A DNA stretch of 64,000 bases from Chitinophaga barathri (GTDB lineage Bacteria; Bacteroidota; Bacteroidia; Chitinophagales; Chitinophagaceae): the NCBI RefSeq assembly GCF_003807585.1, contig NZ_RMBX01000016.1, positions 62,001-126,000 of the forward strand, in the 5' to 3' direction. A program made the translations under genes and the position numbers. Every line of letters begins with the position of its first letter. Within the stretch, counting starts at the first letter, position 1. This document shows positions 41,864 to 51,050 of the stretch, piece by piece. The notes beneath the pieces are model-generated. The model had not been told where the DNA came from. It saw only the letters and a program-made list of their open reading frames with translations, and made no database searches.

Positions 41864-44446
41864 ATGAAAAAATTGTACGCATTATTCCTGGGACTGATCG
41901 TCATGCAAACCTATGTGGCAGCGCAGGCTCCCCAGGGAGGCAACCGTCCGGCGGGAGCACCGAATAACCAACAAGGCCAGCAACGTCCCGGCGGCGGGCA
42001 AATGCCGCAGATCGGTCATATATATGGTAAACTCGTGGACGCACAAACGCGCCAGCCGGTGGAATACGCTTCCGTTGCGCTGCTCCGCCAGAAAGATTCC
42101 AGCGTGGTAACCGGCATGCTCAGCAAAGGCAACGGGGACTTCAGCCTGGAACAACTTCCCTTCGGCCCCTTCCTCATTCGTATCAACTTCATGGGTTATA
42201 AAACCATCTTCAAAAAAGTAACGGTAACGCCGCAGGCGATGGACCAGGACCTTGGCAACATCCGCCTGGAGCCCAATGCCAAAGCGCTTTCAGAAGTAGA
42301 AGTGACCGGCCAGCGCAGCGCTTTCCAGATGAACATCGATAAAAAAGTGTTTAACGTTGACCGCAACCTGACCAGCGTGGGCGGTACCGCGGCGGACGTG
42401 CTGAAAAGCGTGCCCTCCGTGAACGTGGATATAGACGGGAACGTAAAAGTGCGCAACTCCTCCCCCAATATTTTTGTGGACGGCAAACCCAGCACCCTTA
42501 CCATCGACCAGATACCGGCGGACGCAATCGAAAGCGTGGAGCTGATCACCAACCCCTCGGCCAAATACGACGCGGAAGGGATGAGCGGCATCATCAACAT
42601 CGTGCTGAAAAAGAATAAAAAAGCCGGCTTCAACGGTATGATCCAGGGCGGCATCGGCACGGGCGACAAATACAACGCCGGCGGCAACATCGCCGTGCGC
42701 CAGGGCAAATGGAACGTAAGCGCAAACTATAACTACAACGCAAACCGCAACTGGGGCAACGGTACGACAGATCGTACAAACTTCGCCACCGGCGCATCCG
42801 ACCTGAACTATATCAAACAGGAAAGCGACAGCCGCAACGGCGGCAACTTCCAGTTCGGCCGCATCGGCGTGGATTATTTTATGGACAACCGGAATACCAT
42901 TTCTCTTTCGCAGAACATCGTGAACGGTACGTTCAAAAACTACGAAGAACTGGGAAGCATTTACAGCGATTCCAAAATGGACATGACCCGCAGGAACACC
43001 CGGTATACGAACAGCCAGTTCGGCTTCCGGAACTACTCCACCACGCTGGGCTTCAAACACCTGTTTGCAGAACCGAATAAAGAACTGACAGCGGATGCGT
43101 CTATCAACTTAAACAGCAACGACCGCAGCGGCGGCTTCAGCACACAGCAGCAGTCGCTGGCAGGCGCGCCCGTGGGCGATCCTTACATGCAAAGCAACCG
43201 TGGCGACGGCAATACGGACTTCTATTCCTTCCAGGCGGATTACGTGGACCCGATGGGCAAGACCGGAAAATTTGAAACCGGTATCAAAGGCACCATCCGT
43301 AAATTCGGCAGCACTTACGAAGTAGGCGAAGGCCCGAACGTGAATGTACCCATAGACAGCCTCAGCAACGATTATAAATACAACGAACAGATATACGCGG
43401 TATACGCCAATTATTCGAACGCCATCAAAAACTTCGGTTACCAGCTGGGCTTACGCGCGGAGCAATACATCTACTCCGGCGAGATCCCAAGCGAAGGCAA
43501 AACCTTCAAGCCTACCAAGGCCGTGCCCGGGCTGTTCCCCAGCGTATACCTGAGCTACAAGCTGCAAAAAGAGCAGGAGCTGCAACTGAACTACTCCCGC
43601 CGTGTGAACCGCCCGAACTTCTTCCAGCTGGTACCCTACCGCGACTTCAGCGACCCGCTGAACCACCGCGAAGGTAACCCCAACCTGAAGCCGGAATACA
43701 CGAACAGCCTTGAGTTCTCCTACATGAAGACCTGGAAAAAACACAACTTCCTCGGTTCATTGTACTACCGTAATACAAACAACCTGATCAGCACGCTGAA
43801 CGAGCCTATAGCCCCCGGCAGCGATACCCTGCTCACCACCTTCATCAATGCGAACAAAAGTTTCTCTTACGGAGCCGAGCTTACGATGAAGAACCAGATC
43901 ATCCAGGGATGGGACATCACCACCAACGTGAACCTGTACCAGCAGGAACTGCAGGTGCGCAACGAAAAAGAGAATTATACAAACCGCGGTTTCAGCTGGC
44001 TGGCCAAGATCAACTCTGAAACCAAACTGCCCTGGAACCTCACGTTCCAGCTGACAGCGAACTACCAGGCGCCCACGATCACCATCCCCACCGGCGGTGG
44101 TGGAGGAGGCCGTGGCGGCGGCGGCATGGGCATGATGATCCCCACTTCCGCGCAGGGCCGTATCAGGGGCATGAGCTCGGTGGACATTGCGCTGAGAAAA
44201 GACTTCCTGAAAAGCAAAACGCTCACCGCCACCCTCGGCCTCAGCGACGTGTTCAACACCCGCGAGTACGGCATGGAGCAGGAATCCATGTACTTTTCGC
44301 AGGACATGGTGCGCAAACGTGAAAGCCGCATCCTGCGCCTGAACCTCAGCTACCGTTTCGGCAAGTTCGACACGCAGCTGTTCAAACGCAGGAACAACCG
44401 CTCCGGTTCAGAAGGCATGCAGATGGAAGGACAGGGCGGATTCTAA
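41864..44446 (+). CDS. TonB-dependent outer-membrane beta-barrel protein (OMP_b-brl_3 type)
   Basis: The 860-residue protein has a signal peptide (ending near VAAQ), a proline/glycine/glutamine-rich linker, a carboxypeptidase-regulatory domain (about 50-130; IYGKLVDAQTRQPVEYASVA), a plug (about 150-240; with the LKSVPSVNVDIDGNVKVRNS block) and a long barrel. A Gly-rich stretch (GGGGGGRGGGGMGM) interrupts the barrel near residue 745. The type is the outer-membrane beta-barrel family 3, of unknown ligand. No SusD gene accompanies it. Confidence 0.9.
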   Translation: MKKLYALFLGLIVMQTYVAAQAPQGGNRPAGAPNNQQGQQRPGGGQMPQIGHIYGKLVDAQTRQPVEYASVALLRQKDSSVVTGMLSKGNGDFSLEQLPFGPFLIRINFMGYKTIFKKVTVTPQAMDQDLGNIRLEPNAKALSEVEVTGQRSAFQMNIDKKVFNVDRNLTSVGGTAADVLKSVPSVNVDIDGNVKVRNSSPNIFVDGKPSTLTIDQIPADAIESVELITNPSAKYDAEGMSGIINIVLKKNKKAGFNGMIQGGIGTGDKYNAGGNIAVRQGKWNVSANYNYNANRNWGNGTTDRTNFATGASDLNYIKQESDSRNGGNFQFGRIGVDYFMDNRNTISLSQNIVNGTFKNYEELGSIYSDSKMDMTRRNTRYTNSQFGFRNYSTTLGFKHLFAEPNKELTADASINLNSNDRSGGFSTQQQSLAGAPVGDPYMQSNRGDGNTDFYSFQADYVDPMGKTGKFETGIKGTIRKFGSTYEVGEGPNVNVPIDSLSNDYKYNEQIYAVYANYSNAIKNFGYQLGLRAEQYIYSGEIPSEGKTFKPTKAVPGLFPSVYLSYKLQKEQELQLNYSRRVNRPNFFQLVPYRDFSDPLNHREGNPNLKPEYTNSLEFSYMKTWKKHNFLGSLYYRNTNNLISTLNEPIAPGSDTLLTTFINANKSFSYGAELTMKNQIIQGWDITTNVNLYQQELQVRNEKENYTNRGFSWLAKINSETKLPWNLTFQLTANYQAPTITIPTGGGGGGRGGGGMGMMIPTSAQGRIRGMSSVDIALRKDFLKSKTLTATLGLSDVFNTREYGMEQESMYFSQDMVRKRESRILRLNLSYRFGKFDTQLFKRRNNRSGSEGMQMEGQGGF

Positions 44447-44473
44447 ACATAACATTTCCCTATCTTAGTGATA

Positions 44474-44510
44474 AGAAGCCGTTCCCGGGTATACCGGGGC
44501 GGCTTTTTTC
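44474..44510 (+). terminator. Terminator after the TonB barrel gene
   Basis: AAGCCG pairs with CGGCTT, extended by a partly paired GC-rich inner stem, and a T6 run follows, about 30 bp after the stop codon. Confidence 0.7.
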
Positions 44511-44539
44511 ATTCGGCCCACCGGCGGTCTTTCACCGCC

Positions 44540-44661
44540 CATCCTCCGGCGATCCTCCGACCATCCTCCGGCTATCCTCCGACCAAAGTACCTCAAACCC
44601 TTGCTACGACCGAACACGGTCGGAGGATGGTCGGAGGATGTCAGTAGGATGTCAGTAGCCC
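44540..44661. repeat. Second 11-bp-period repeat array, with inverted arms
   Basis: Left half: four 11-bp units from 44540 (CATCCTCCGGC, GATCCTCCGAC, CATCCTCCGGC, TATCCTCCGAC). After a 34-bp spacer the right half has GGTCGGAGGAT twice (44618-44639) and GTCAGTAGGAT plus a variant (44640-44661). The right units are complementary to the left, so the region could form a long hairpin. The rest of the gap between 44447 and 44809 holds only terminators. Confidence 0.8.
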
Positions 44662-44755
44662 TGTGGGAAGAAAATAGCAAATACCTATTGATTTTAAATT
44701 AGTTATGAAGAACTGAAAATAAAGGAGCGGGAAAAAACAAAGGTTTCCGGGAAAA

Positions 44756-44794
44756 AGAAAAACGGCCGCCCTGTAATAAGGCGGCCGTTTTTCC
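44756..44794. terminator. Terminator after pcm
   Basis: AAAAACGGCCGCC and GGCGGCCGTTTTT form a perfect stem over a 9-nt loop; it is symmetrical and would work on both strands. It lies 16 bp past the pcm stop codon. Confidence 0.85.
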
Positions 44795-44809
44795 TGTAAT
44801 GATTTTCTG

Positions 44810-45466
44810 TTATCCTTTTTTGCCTGCAAGCATGGGCACAAATGAAAAATCGTCGAAGATCTCCTGTTCAAATTCTTCATCGCCGGTTTTGGTAATGCGC
44901 AGCATCCGCTGTACATCGCCGCCGCCTACAGGGATCACCATTTTCCCGCCTACTTTCAGCTGTTTGAGCAGCTTTTCAGGGATCTGCGGCGCCGCCGCGG
45001 TGACCAGCACTTTGTCAAAAGGAGCATAGGTAGGCAAACCTTCATACCCGTCCCCATAAAAAAAGCGGAGGGTGGGATACTTTGCCTTGAATGGGAATAA
45101 TTTTACCAGGTCGAACAGTTTTTTCTGCCGTTCGATGGTATAGACATTTGCTTTCAGCTCGCCCAGTACACACGCCTGGTAGGCGCTTCCCGTGCCGATC
45201 TCAAGGACCTTTTCAAATGGTTTTACTTCCAGCAACTGCGTTTGGTATGCCACCGTATAGGGCTGCGAAATGGTTTGCCCCTCCCCGATCGGGAAAGCCC
45301 TGTCTTCATAAGCAATCCCTTCAAAAGCCGTGTCCAGGAAATAATGCCGGGGGATGTTGTTGATGGCTGCCAGTACGTTTTCGTCCGTAATACCTTTCTG
45401 CCTGATGTTGTCTACCAATTGTTTGCGTAATCCTTTTTGTTTGTAATTATCTTCGTACCGCCTCAT
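44810..45466 (-). CDS. pcm: Protein-L-isoaspartate O-methyltransferase
   Basis: Pcm repairs isoaspartyl residues in damaged proteins with S-adenosylmethionine. The 218-residue protein has FPIGEGQTISQPYTVAYQTQ, the SAM motif VLEIGTGSAYQACVLGEL, FYGDGYEGLPTYAPFDKVLV and VPVGGG. I start at ATG 45466 rather than 45484 because a TATTTTTG promoter box (45472-45479) lies between them. A HEAT-repeat gene begins 50 bp away on the other strand. Confidence 0.92.
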   Translation of the reverse strand: MRRYEDNYKQKGLRKQLVDNIRQKGITDENVLAAINNIPRHYFLDTAFEGIAYEDRAFPIGEGQTISQPYTVAYQTQLLEVKPFEKVLEIGTGSAYQACVLGELKANVYTIERQKKLFDLVKLFPFKAKYPTLRFFYGDGYEGLPTYAPFDKVLVTAAAPQIPEKLLKQLKVGGKMVIPVGGGDVQRMLRITKTGDEEFEQEIFDDFSFVPMLAGKKG

Positions 45467-45471
45467 GGGCG

Positions 45472-45479
45472 CAAAAATA
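45472..45479 (-). promoter_or_regulatory. -7 promoter box TATTTTTG for pcm
   Basis: A perfect TAnnTTTG match on the minus strand with only five bases between it and the ATG at 45466, suggesting a leaderless mRNA. Confidence 0.5.
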
Positions 45480-45518
45480 ACCATTACAGGCGATTTTTAA
45501 AGTCAAAACAGCGGGCAT

Positions 45519-46268
45519 ATGGCTTATTACGATCTTCCGAAAACAGAACGCGCGGCGCTGGCGCAGCGGATGGAAGCGGAAATAGCCCGGGAGACCGGCA
45601 ACGGCACACAAAACCTTTTGCTGCAATATGCGGGAGATGAGGACACTTACATCCGCAAAAATGTATACCTCGCCCTTGGCAGGCTGTATGCACAAGACCC
45701 GGGGAATGTATTAAAAACGATCGCCGCCATGCTGGGATCGGACATGCCGAAAGTGCGGCAGACCGCCATCAACGCCGCCGGTGAAATTGGCCGGAAGGAC
45801 TTTGAGGCCGTACAGGCCATGATGGACAAAGGGCTGACGGACGAACACCATATGGTACGGAACGCGGTGATCGGCTCGGTGAAAAAGATGGGAGAAAAAA
45901 ATCCCGTGCCTGTGCTGGCCTGGGCAAAAACGTATCTTACACATCCGGACAAGGAAATACGGCGTGAAATTTGCCATGGCATCGAGCTCCGGGGAAGAAC
46001 GCACCCGCAGGACATCCTGCCGCTGCTCCAGGCCCTGGAAATGGACAAGACCGCCCGCGTGCGCAACACACTCGTGCATGTGATCGGCCAGATCGCCTAC
46101 AAAAAGGGCTGCCTGGAAACGGTAGTTGCCCATCTGAAAGGCTGGAAAAACAAGGCGCTGGTGAAAGAAGCCCTGGACGAAATCGTGAGCGTGCACGAAC
46201 GGTACGCCCAATTTGCGGTAAAAACGCCGGCCGAAGCGCTGGACTATATAACAAACCATTTTGACTGA
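45519..46268 (+). CDS. HEAT-repeat domain protein
   Basis: The 249-residue protein is made of paired helices, e.g. KVRQTAINAAGEIGRKDFEA, DEHHMVRNAVIGSVKKMGEK, and DKTARVRNTLVHVIGQIAYK. These are HEAT/PBS-type repeats, a protein-binding scaffold. It has no signal peptide. It lies between the divergent pcm gene and the downstream mutase gene. Partner unknown. Confidence 0.85.
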   Translation: MAYYDLPKTERAALAQRMEAEIARETGNGTQNLLLQYAGDEDTYIRKNVYLALGRLYAQDPGNVLKTIAAMLGSDMPKVRQTAINAAGEIGRKDFEAVQAMMDKGLTDEHHMVRNAVIGSVKKMGEKNPVPVLAWAKTYLTHPDKEIRREICHGIELRGRTHPQDILPLLQALEMDKTARVRNTLVHVIGQIAYKKGCLETVVAHLKGWKNKALVKEALDEIVSVHERYAQFAVKTPAEALDYITNHFD

Positions 46269-46337
46269 AAACCTTTTTCTCATTATTTTACAGTCCATTT
46301 GATCACAACACTGGCCCTGTAAAAAGTAATTCAACAC

Positions 46338-48062
46338 ATGGACGCAAACATTCTCAGCAAAGCAGAGCAATGGCTCAACGGAGGCTATGACCCTGAAACG
46401 GTAGCAACAGTGCAGAAACTCCTGAAAGAAAACCCTGACGAGATCACGGACGCATTTTACCGCAACCTTGAATTCGGCACCGGCGGCCTCCGCGGTGTGA
46501 TGGGCGTGGGTACGAACCGGATGAACAAATACACGGTGGGAGTAGCCACGCAGGGCTTCGCCAATTACCTGAAAAAATCCTTCCAGGGCGAGATCAAAAT
46601 GGCCATCGCGCACGACAGCCGGAACAACAGCCGCTTTTTTGCCGAAGTGACCGCCAATGTAATGGCCGCCAACGGCATCAAAGTATTCCTTTTTGAGGCC
46701 CTCCGCCCCACCCCCGAGTTGTCTTTCGCCATCCGTCACCTGGGCTGCCAGGCCGGCGTAGTGGTGACCGCCAGCCACAACCCCCGTGAATACAACGGGT
46801 ACAAAGCCTACTGGAACGATGGTGCACAACTGGTGCCTCCGCACGATAAAAACGTGATACTGGAAGTGGAAAAGATCGCCGGCATCGGCGAAGTGAAATG
46901 GACCGGCTGGGAAGAAAACATCACCCTCATCGGCAAAGAGCTGGACGAGGCCTATCTCACCATGCTCAAAAGCCTGAGCGTGTACCCCGAGATCGTGGCC
47001 CGGCAGCATGACCTCAAGATCGTATATACACCCATACATGGCACAGGCATCACCCTGGTGCCCGAAATATTGCAGCGTTTTGGTTTTACCAATGTGCATG
47101 TGGTGGAAGAACAGTCCAAACCGGACGGCAACTTCCCCACGGTGGTATATCCCAACCCCGAAGAAGCCGAAGCCATGAGCATCGGGTTGAAAAAGGCGGC
47201 GGCGCTGGATGCGGACATCCTTCTCGGCACGGACCCCGATTCCGACCGTGTAGGCATTGCCGTGAAAAATCATACCGGCAAATGGATTCTGCTGAACGGC
47301 AACCAGACGGCCGTGCTGCTCTTCAACTATATCGTGGAAGCGCGCAAACGCAAAGGCCTCGCGCAGCCGAACGATTACATCTGCAAAACCGTGGTGACGA
47401 GCGACCTGATAGACGTGTTCGCCGCCAGCAACAATATCACCTGTTACAATACCCTCACCGGTTTTAAATGGATCGCGGACCTGATACGCCGCAAGGAAGC
47501 CACTGAGAAATTCATCTGCGGCGGCGAGGAATCCTACGGTTACATGATCGGGGACAATGTGCGCGACAAAGACGCCATTGCATCCGTAGCCATGATCTGC
47601 GAGATGGCCGCTTACGCGAAAAACGAAGGCAGATCGCTGTATGAGCAGCTGATCGACATCTACGTGCGTTACGGTTTCTACAAGGAATCCCTCATTTCCA
47701 TTACCAAAAAAGGCATGAAAGGAGCGGAAGAGATCGCGGACATGATGAGCAGCTACCGGCAGCACCCGCCGGCGTCCATCAACGGCTCTCCCGTGGTAAA
47801 AATATTTGACTACCAACTGTCTCATGTCACTACGCTGGCTACCGGTGAACAAACACCGATAGATCTTCCCAAATCCAACGTGCTGCAATTCCTGACTGCG
47901 GATGGCAGCCGTATTTCGGCGCGCCCTTCCGGTACGGAGCCGAAGATCAAGTTCTATTTCAGCGTGCATGAGCCGCTGGAGAGTATTGCGGACCTCGAAA
48001 GAGTGGAGCAGCAGCTGGACGCAAAAGTGACCAATATTATTCACGATATGCAGCTCGGATGA
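46338..48062 (+). CDS. Phosphohexomutase (phosphoglucomutase/phosphomannomutase, alpha-PGM family)
   Basis: The 574-residue enzyme moves phosphate between C1 and C6 of a hexose. The active-site Ser is in VVTASHNPREYNGYKAYW (Ser about 146), the metal loop is GTDPDSDRVGIAVK, the sugar-binding loop is GGEESYGYMIGD, and the phosphate loop RPSGTEPKIKFY. The length fits the eukaryote-like PGM2/PgcA group. Glucose, mannose and glucose-1,6-bisphosphate roles cannot be separated here. The next gene starts within its stop codon. Confidence 0.93.
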   Translation: MDANILSKAEQWLNGGYDPETVATVQKLLKENPDEITDAFYRNLEFGTGGLRGVMGVGTNRMNKYTVGVATQGFANYLKKSFQGEIKMAIAHDSRNNSRFFAEVTANVMAANGIKVFLFEALRPTPELSFAIRHLGCQAGVVVTASHNPREYNGYKAYWNDGAQLVPPHDKNVILEVEKIAGIGEVKWTGWEENITLIGKELDEAYLTMLKSLSVYPEIVARQHDLKIVYTPIHGTGITLVPEILQRFGFTNVHVVEEQSKPDGNFPTVVYPNPEEAEAMSIGLKKAAALDADILLGTDPDSDRVGIAVKNHTGKWILLNGNQTAVLLFNYIVEARKRKGLAQPNDYICKTVVTSDLIDVFAASNNITCYNTLTGFKWIADLIRRKEATEKFICGGEESYGYMIGDNVRDKDAIASVAMICEMAAYAKNEGRSLYEQLIDIYVRYGFYKESLISITKKGMKGAEEIADMMSSYRQHPPASINGSPVVKIFDYQLSHVTTLATGEQTPIDLPKSNVLQFLTADGSRISARPSGTEPKIKFYFSVHEPLESIADLERVEQQLDAKVTNIIHDMQLG

Positions 48063-49180
48063 TCCGAGGCATCAAAGTTTTTAATAAAAAGGCTGTAGGA
48101 GGCATCTGCTTCGCTTACAGCCTTTTTGCTGTCTGCTGGTGGCCGGTGTCCGCGTATGCGGAAGACGGAATGCGCCTTCATTCGCCGGATACCGGCACGG
48201 TCAGGGCCTCCGCATCATTTGCCGGGCATACAACCGCCACGGACACATCCTTCCATCCTGTACCTGTCCGTGACAGCATTCCCATCGTACAAGACAGCGC
48301 GCGTTACATCGGCTTCTTCGACATCCCGGACGCGCCGATGAAAGGCAGGATATGGGCGCTCAGCGGGGTTACCGCGGCGGTATATACAAATTCCCTGCTG
48401 GTATTGAACCAATTCTGGTACAGCGGCTACGCACAGCGCAGCTTCCATACTTTCAACGATGCCGGGGAATGGCTCCAGATGGATAAAGCGGGACATATAT
48501 TCAGCGCCTATATGTTATCCAAATACAGCCGCGAAATATGGCGCTGGACGGGGCTGCCGCGCAGGCAGCAGATATGGATCGGGGGGATGAGCGGCCTGGC
48601 CTACCAGAGCGTAATAGAGCTGCTGGATGCGCATTCCGAGCATTGGGGCTGGTCCTGGAGCGATATGGCCGCCAATACACTCGGAACGGCCATTATGATG
48701 AGCCAGGAACTGGCCTGGAACGAGCAGCGTTTCCAGCTGAAGTTTTCGTCCTTTCCCGTACGGTATACAGACCCCGCTTTAAAGGCGCGGGCCACCGACC
48801 AGTTCGGGCGTTCGCTCGCGGAAAGGACGCTCAAGGATTACAACTCCCAGACCTACTGGCTGAGCCTCAACCTCAAAAGCGTGATGCCCGAAAGCAACCT
48901 GCCCCGGTGGCTGAACATTGCCGTGGGTTACAGCGCGGACAATATGTACGACGATTATTCCAATCAGTGGACGGACGCGGAAGGCGTATTCCATGACTAT
49001 ACCCATACCCTGCGCAAACGGCAGCTGTTCCTCTCCCCGGACATCGACCTCACAAAGATCAGGACAAGGCACAAAGGCGTAAAAGTACTGTTCCAGGTAC
49101 TGAACATGATCAAAATACCGGCGCCCGCGCTGGAGCTGGACCTGAACGGGCGGCTGAAGATGCACGCCCTTTATTTTTAA
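48059..49180 (+). CDS. DUF2279 family protein
   Basis: The 373-residue protein overlaps the mutase stop codon by ATGA. Its N-terminus is a signal peptide (residues about 10-35, AYA cut). The mature part has the DUF2279 features FWYSGYAQRSFHTFNDAGEW, QMDKAGHIFSAYMLSKYSRE and GLAYQSVIELLDAHSEHWGW, typical of membrane-associated proteins of unknown function. A perfect terminator-like hairpin (48086-48127) lies inside the signal-peptide codons. Its stop overlaps that of the convergent phosphoribosyltransferase gene. Confidence 0.85.
   Translation: MIRGIKVFNKKAVGGICFAYSLFAVCWWPVSAYAEDGMRLHSPDTGTVRASASFAGHTTATDTSFHPVPVRDSIPIVQDSARYIGFFDIPDAPMKGRIWALSGVTAAVYTNSLLVLNQFWYSGYAQRSFHTFNDAGEWLQMDKAGHIFSAYMLSKYSREIWRWTGLPRRQQIWIGGMSGLAYQSVIELLDAHSEHWGWSWSDMAANTLGTAIMMSQELAWNEQRFQLKFSSFPVRYTDPALKARATDQFGRSLAERTLKDYNSQTYWLSLNLKSVMPESNLPRWLNIAVGYSADNMYDDYSNQWTDAEGVFHDYTHTLRKRQLFLSPDIDLTKIRTRHKGVKVLFQVLNMIKIPAPALELDLNGRLKMHALYF
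48086..48127 (+). terminator. Terminator-like hairpin inside the DUF2279 signal-peptide codons
   Basis: AAAAAGGCTGTA and TACAGCCTTTTT form a perfect 12-bp stem with an 18-nt loop and a T run at the 3' arm. It lies 24 bp past the mutase stop codon, where a terminator is expected, yet within the next reading frame. Confidence 0.6.
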
Positions 49181-49677
49181 TTGGTAAGATAGGCGGAAGA
49201 GATGTTTTCGCCTGAAACGTCCACCATCACCATGTCCTGCAGGGTGGTGGCAAGGCTGTAGCCTACAAAATCCACGGACAGCGGGAAGGATTTATGCCTC
49301 CTGTCCACCAATACGGCTGTTTGTATCTTTTTGGGGAGGAACTGGAGGAAAGGTTTGAGGGCGTAGAGCATGGTGCGGCCGGAGTTTGCCACATCGTCTA
49401 TGAGAACGATCACTTTGCCGGTGAAATCCAGCTGGCGGGAAAGCTCCACTTCAGCGGGTTTCTGTTTATCCAGCTTTATTTCCATTACTTCCACGGTAAA
49501 GGGCGCGATACGGTGAAGATGCGCGGCGATCTTCTGGGTGAGGATGGAACCACGGTCCCAGATGCCCGCCAGTATGATGGATGGCTCGTCGTAATTGTGT
49601 TCGTATATTTCATACGCAATCCGTTCAATCTTCTTTTCAATCGCCTCCTGCGTCAGGATAACGTTCTTATTTTCCAT
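49177..49677 (-). CDS. Phosphoribosyltransferase family protein
   Basis: The 166-residue protein has the PRPP-binding motif VIVLIDDVANSGRTMLYALK and a following VDRRHKSFPLSVDFVGYSL, the type I PRTase pattern of the PyrR/hypoxanthine group. The base it uses is not visible. It is transcribed against the DUF2279 gene; the gene and the Fe-S gene at 49742 are divergent. Confidence 0.88.
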   Translation of the reverse strand: MENKNVILTQEAIEKKIERIAYEIYEHNYDEPSIILAGIWDRGSILTQKIAAHLHRIAPFTVEVMEIKLDKQKPAEVELSRQLDFTGKVIVLIDDVANSGRTMLYALKPFLQFLPKKIQTAVLVDRRHKSFPLSVDFVGYSLATTLQDMVMVDVSGENISSAYLTN

Positions 49678-49741
49678 ATCGCAATTTTGTACAGCCGTAA
49701 AAATACATAAATTGCAACTAACAACCGGTCAAATCAAGGAT

Positions 49742-51040
49742 ATGCAAATTGTTTCTCAACTACTTTTCCTGGTAGCACTAGGGGCTGCCGTTTACTTCTT
49801 CTCGCGCAGGGCGGCGGGTATACGGCGGAACATACTGCTGGGCAGGGACATAGACCTGAACGATCAGCCCGCATTGCGCTGGAAGAATCTTTTCCTGCTT
49901 GCATTCGGCCAGAAAAAGATGTTCCGCAACCCGCTGGTGGCGGTGCTCCACTTTTTTGTGTACGCCGGCTTTGTGATCATCAACCTGGAGATCCTGGAGA
50001 TCATCATAGACGGCCTGGCGGGCACCCATCGTATATTCGCGCCCGTACTGGGGCCGGTATACGGCGTACTGATCGGCTGCTTCGAGATACTGGCGGTACT
50101 GGTGGCCGTATCCTGCGCGATCTTCCTGGTGCGCCGCAACATCCTAAAACTCAAACGTTTCATCAGCAAAGACCTGGACGGCTGGCCACGGTCCGACGCC
50201 AATTATATCCTGGTCACCGAGATCGTGCTCATGCTGCTGTTCCTCACCATGAACACGGCGGACGGCATCCTGCAAAGCCGCGGCGTGCCGCATTACCCGG
50301 TCACCGATCCTTTCTGGATCACACAGCACTTTGCCGGCATCTTCAACGACCTCTCCGATTCCGCGCTCACCGGTGTGGAAAGAGCGGCCTGGTGGCTGCA
50401 CATACTCGGTGTACTGGCTTTTCTGAACTACCTGCCCTGGTCCAAACACCTGCATATCATACTGGCTTTCCCGAATGCCTATTACGCCAGCCTGAAGCCT
50501 AAAGGCAAAATGGACAATATGCCCGAGATACAGCAGGAAGTATTGTACGCCATGCAGCCGGAGCTGGCCGCCAACGCCGCTCCCGGCGATACGCCGCCGA
50601 AGTTCGGTGCAAAAGACGTACACGACCTCACCTGGAAAAACCTGCTGGACGCGTTTGCCTGCACGGAATGCGGCCGCTGCTCCGCAGCCTGCCCCGCCAC
50701 ACAAACAGGCAAAGCCCTTTCTCCCCGCCTCATCATGATGAAAACGAGGGACCGCGCGGAAGAGACCGGCAAGCTGAACGGGGAAACAGACAACAAAAGC
50801 CTTTTGAGGGATTATATCACCGAAGAAGAGCTGCGCGCCTGCACCAGTTGCAACGCCTGCGTGGAAGAATGCCCCGTGAGCATCAACCCGCTGGATATCA
50901 TTTTACAGATGCGCAGGCACCTGATCATGGAAGAAAGCAGCGCACCGCAGGAATGGAACATGATGTTCTCCAACATAGAAAATAACATGGCGCCCTGGAA
51001 ATTCAGCCCGGATGACCGTGATGCCTGGATCAACAGTTAA
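49742..51040 (+). CDS. Membrane Fe-S oxidoreductase subunit (two 4Fe-4S clusters)
   Basis: I start at ATG 49742 (MQIVSQLLFLVALGAAVYFF); a longer frame from 49595 runs into the divergent gene. The 432-residue protein has four or five membrane helices (about 1-240) and a 4Fe-4S domain with CTECGRCSAACPATQTGKAL (about 309-330) and CTSCNACVEECPVSINPLD (about 366-385). It is a HdrE/NarI-like membrane subunit combined with ferredoxin clusters. The next gene (51051) encodes a CCG-domain partner. Confidence 0.88.
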   Translation: MQIVSQLLFLVALGAAVYFFSRRAAGIRRNILLGRDIDLNDQPALRWKNLFLLAFGQKKMFRNPLVAVLHFFVYAGFVIINLEILEIIIDGLAGTHRIFAPVLGPVYGVLIGCFEILAVLVAVSCAIFLVRRNILKLKRFISKDLDGWPRSDANYILVTEIVLMLLFLTMNTADGILQSRGVPHYPVTDPFWITQHFAGIFNDLSDSALTGVERAAWWLHILGVLAFLNYLPWSKHLHIILAFPNAYYASLKPKGKMDNMPEIQQEVLYAMQPELAANAAPGDTPPKFGAKDVHDLTWKNLLDAFACTECGRCSAACPATQTGKALSPRLIMMKTRDRAEETGKLNGETDNKSLLRDYITEEELRACTSCNACVEECPVSINPLDIILQMRRHLIMEESSAPQEWNMMFSNIENNMAPWKFSPDDRDAWINS

Positions 51041-51050
51041 AAACAAACGT

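Noticed and set aside
45711-48044. A 777-codon open frame on the minus strand
   Set aside because: It is antisense to the phosphohexomutase and HEAT genes, which have unmistakable motifs; its composition is shadow-like with many His, Phe and Val.
48059-48127. Frameshift or pseudogene at the DUF2279 start
   Set aside because: The frame is open and encodes a proper signal peptide and the full family core, so the hairpin is unusual but not a lesion.
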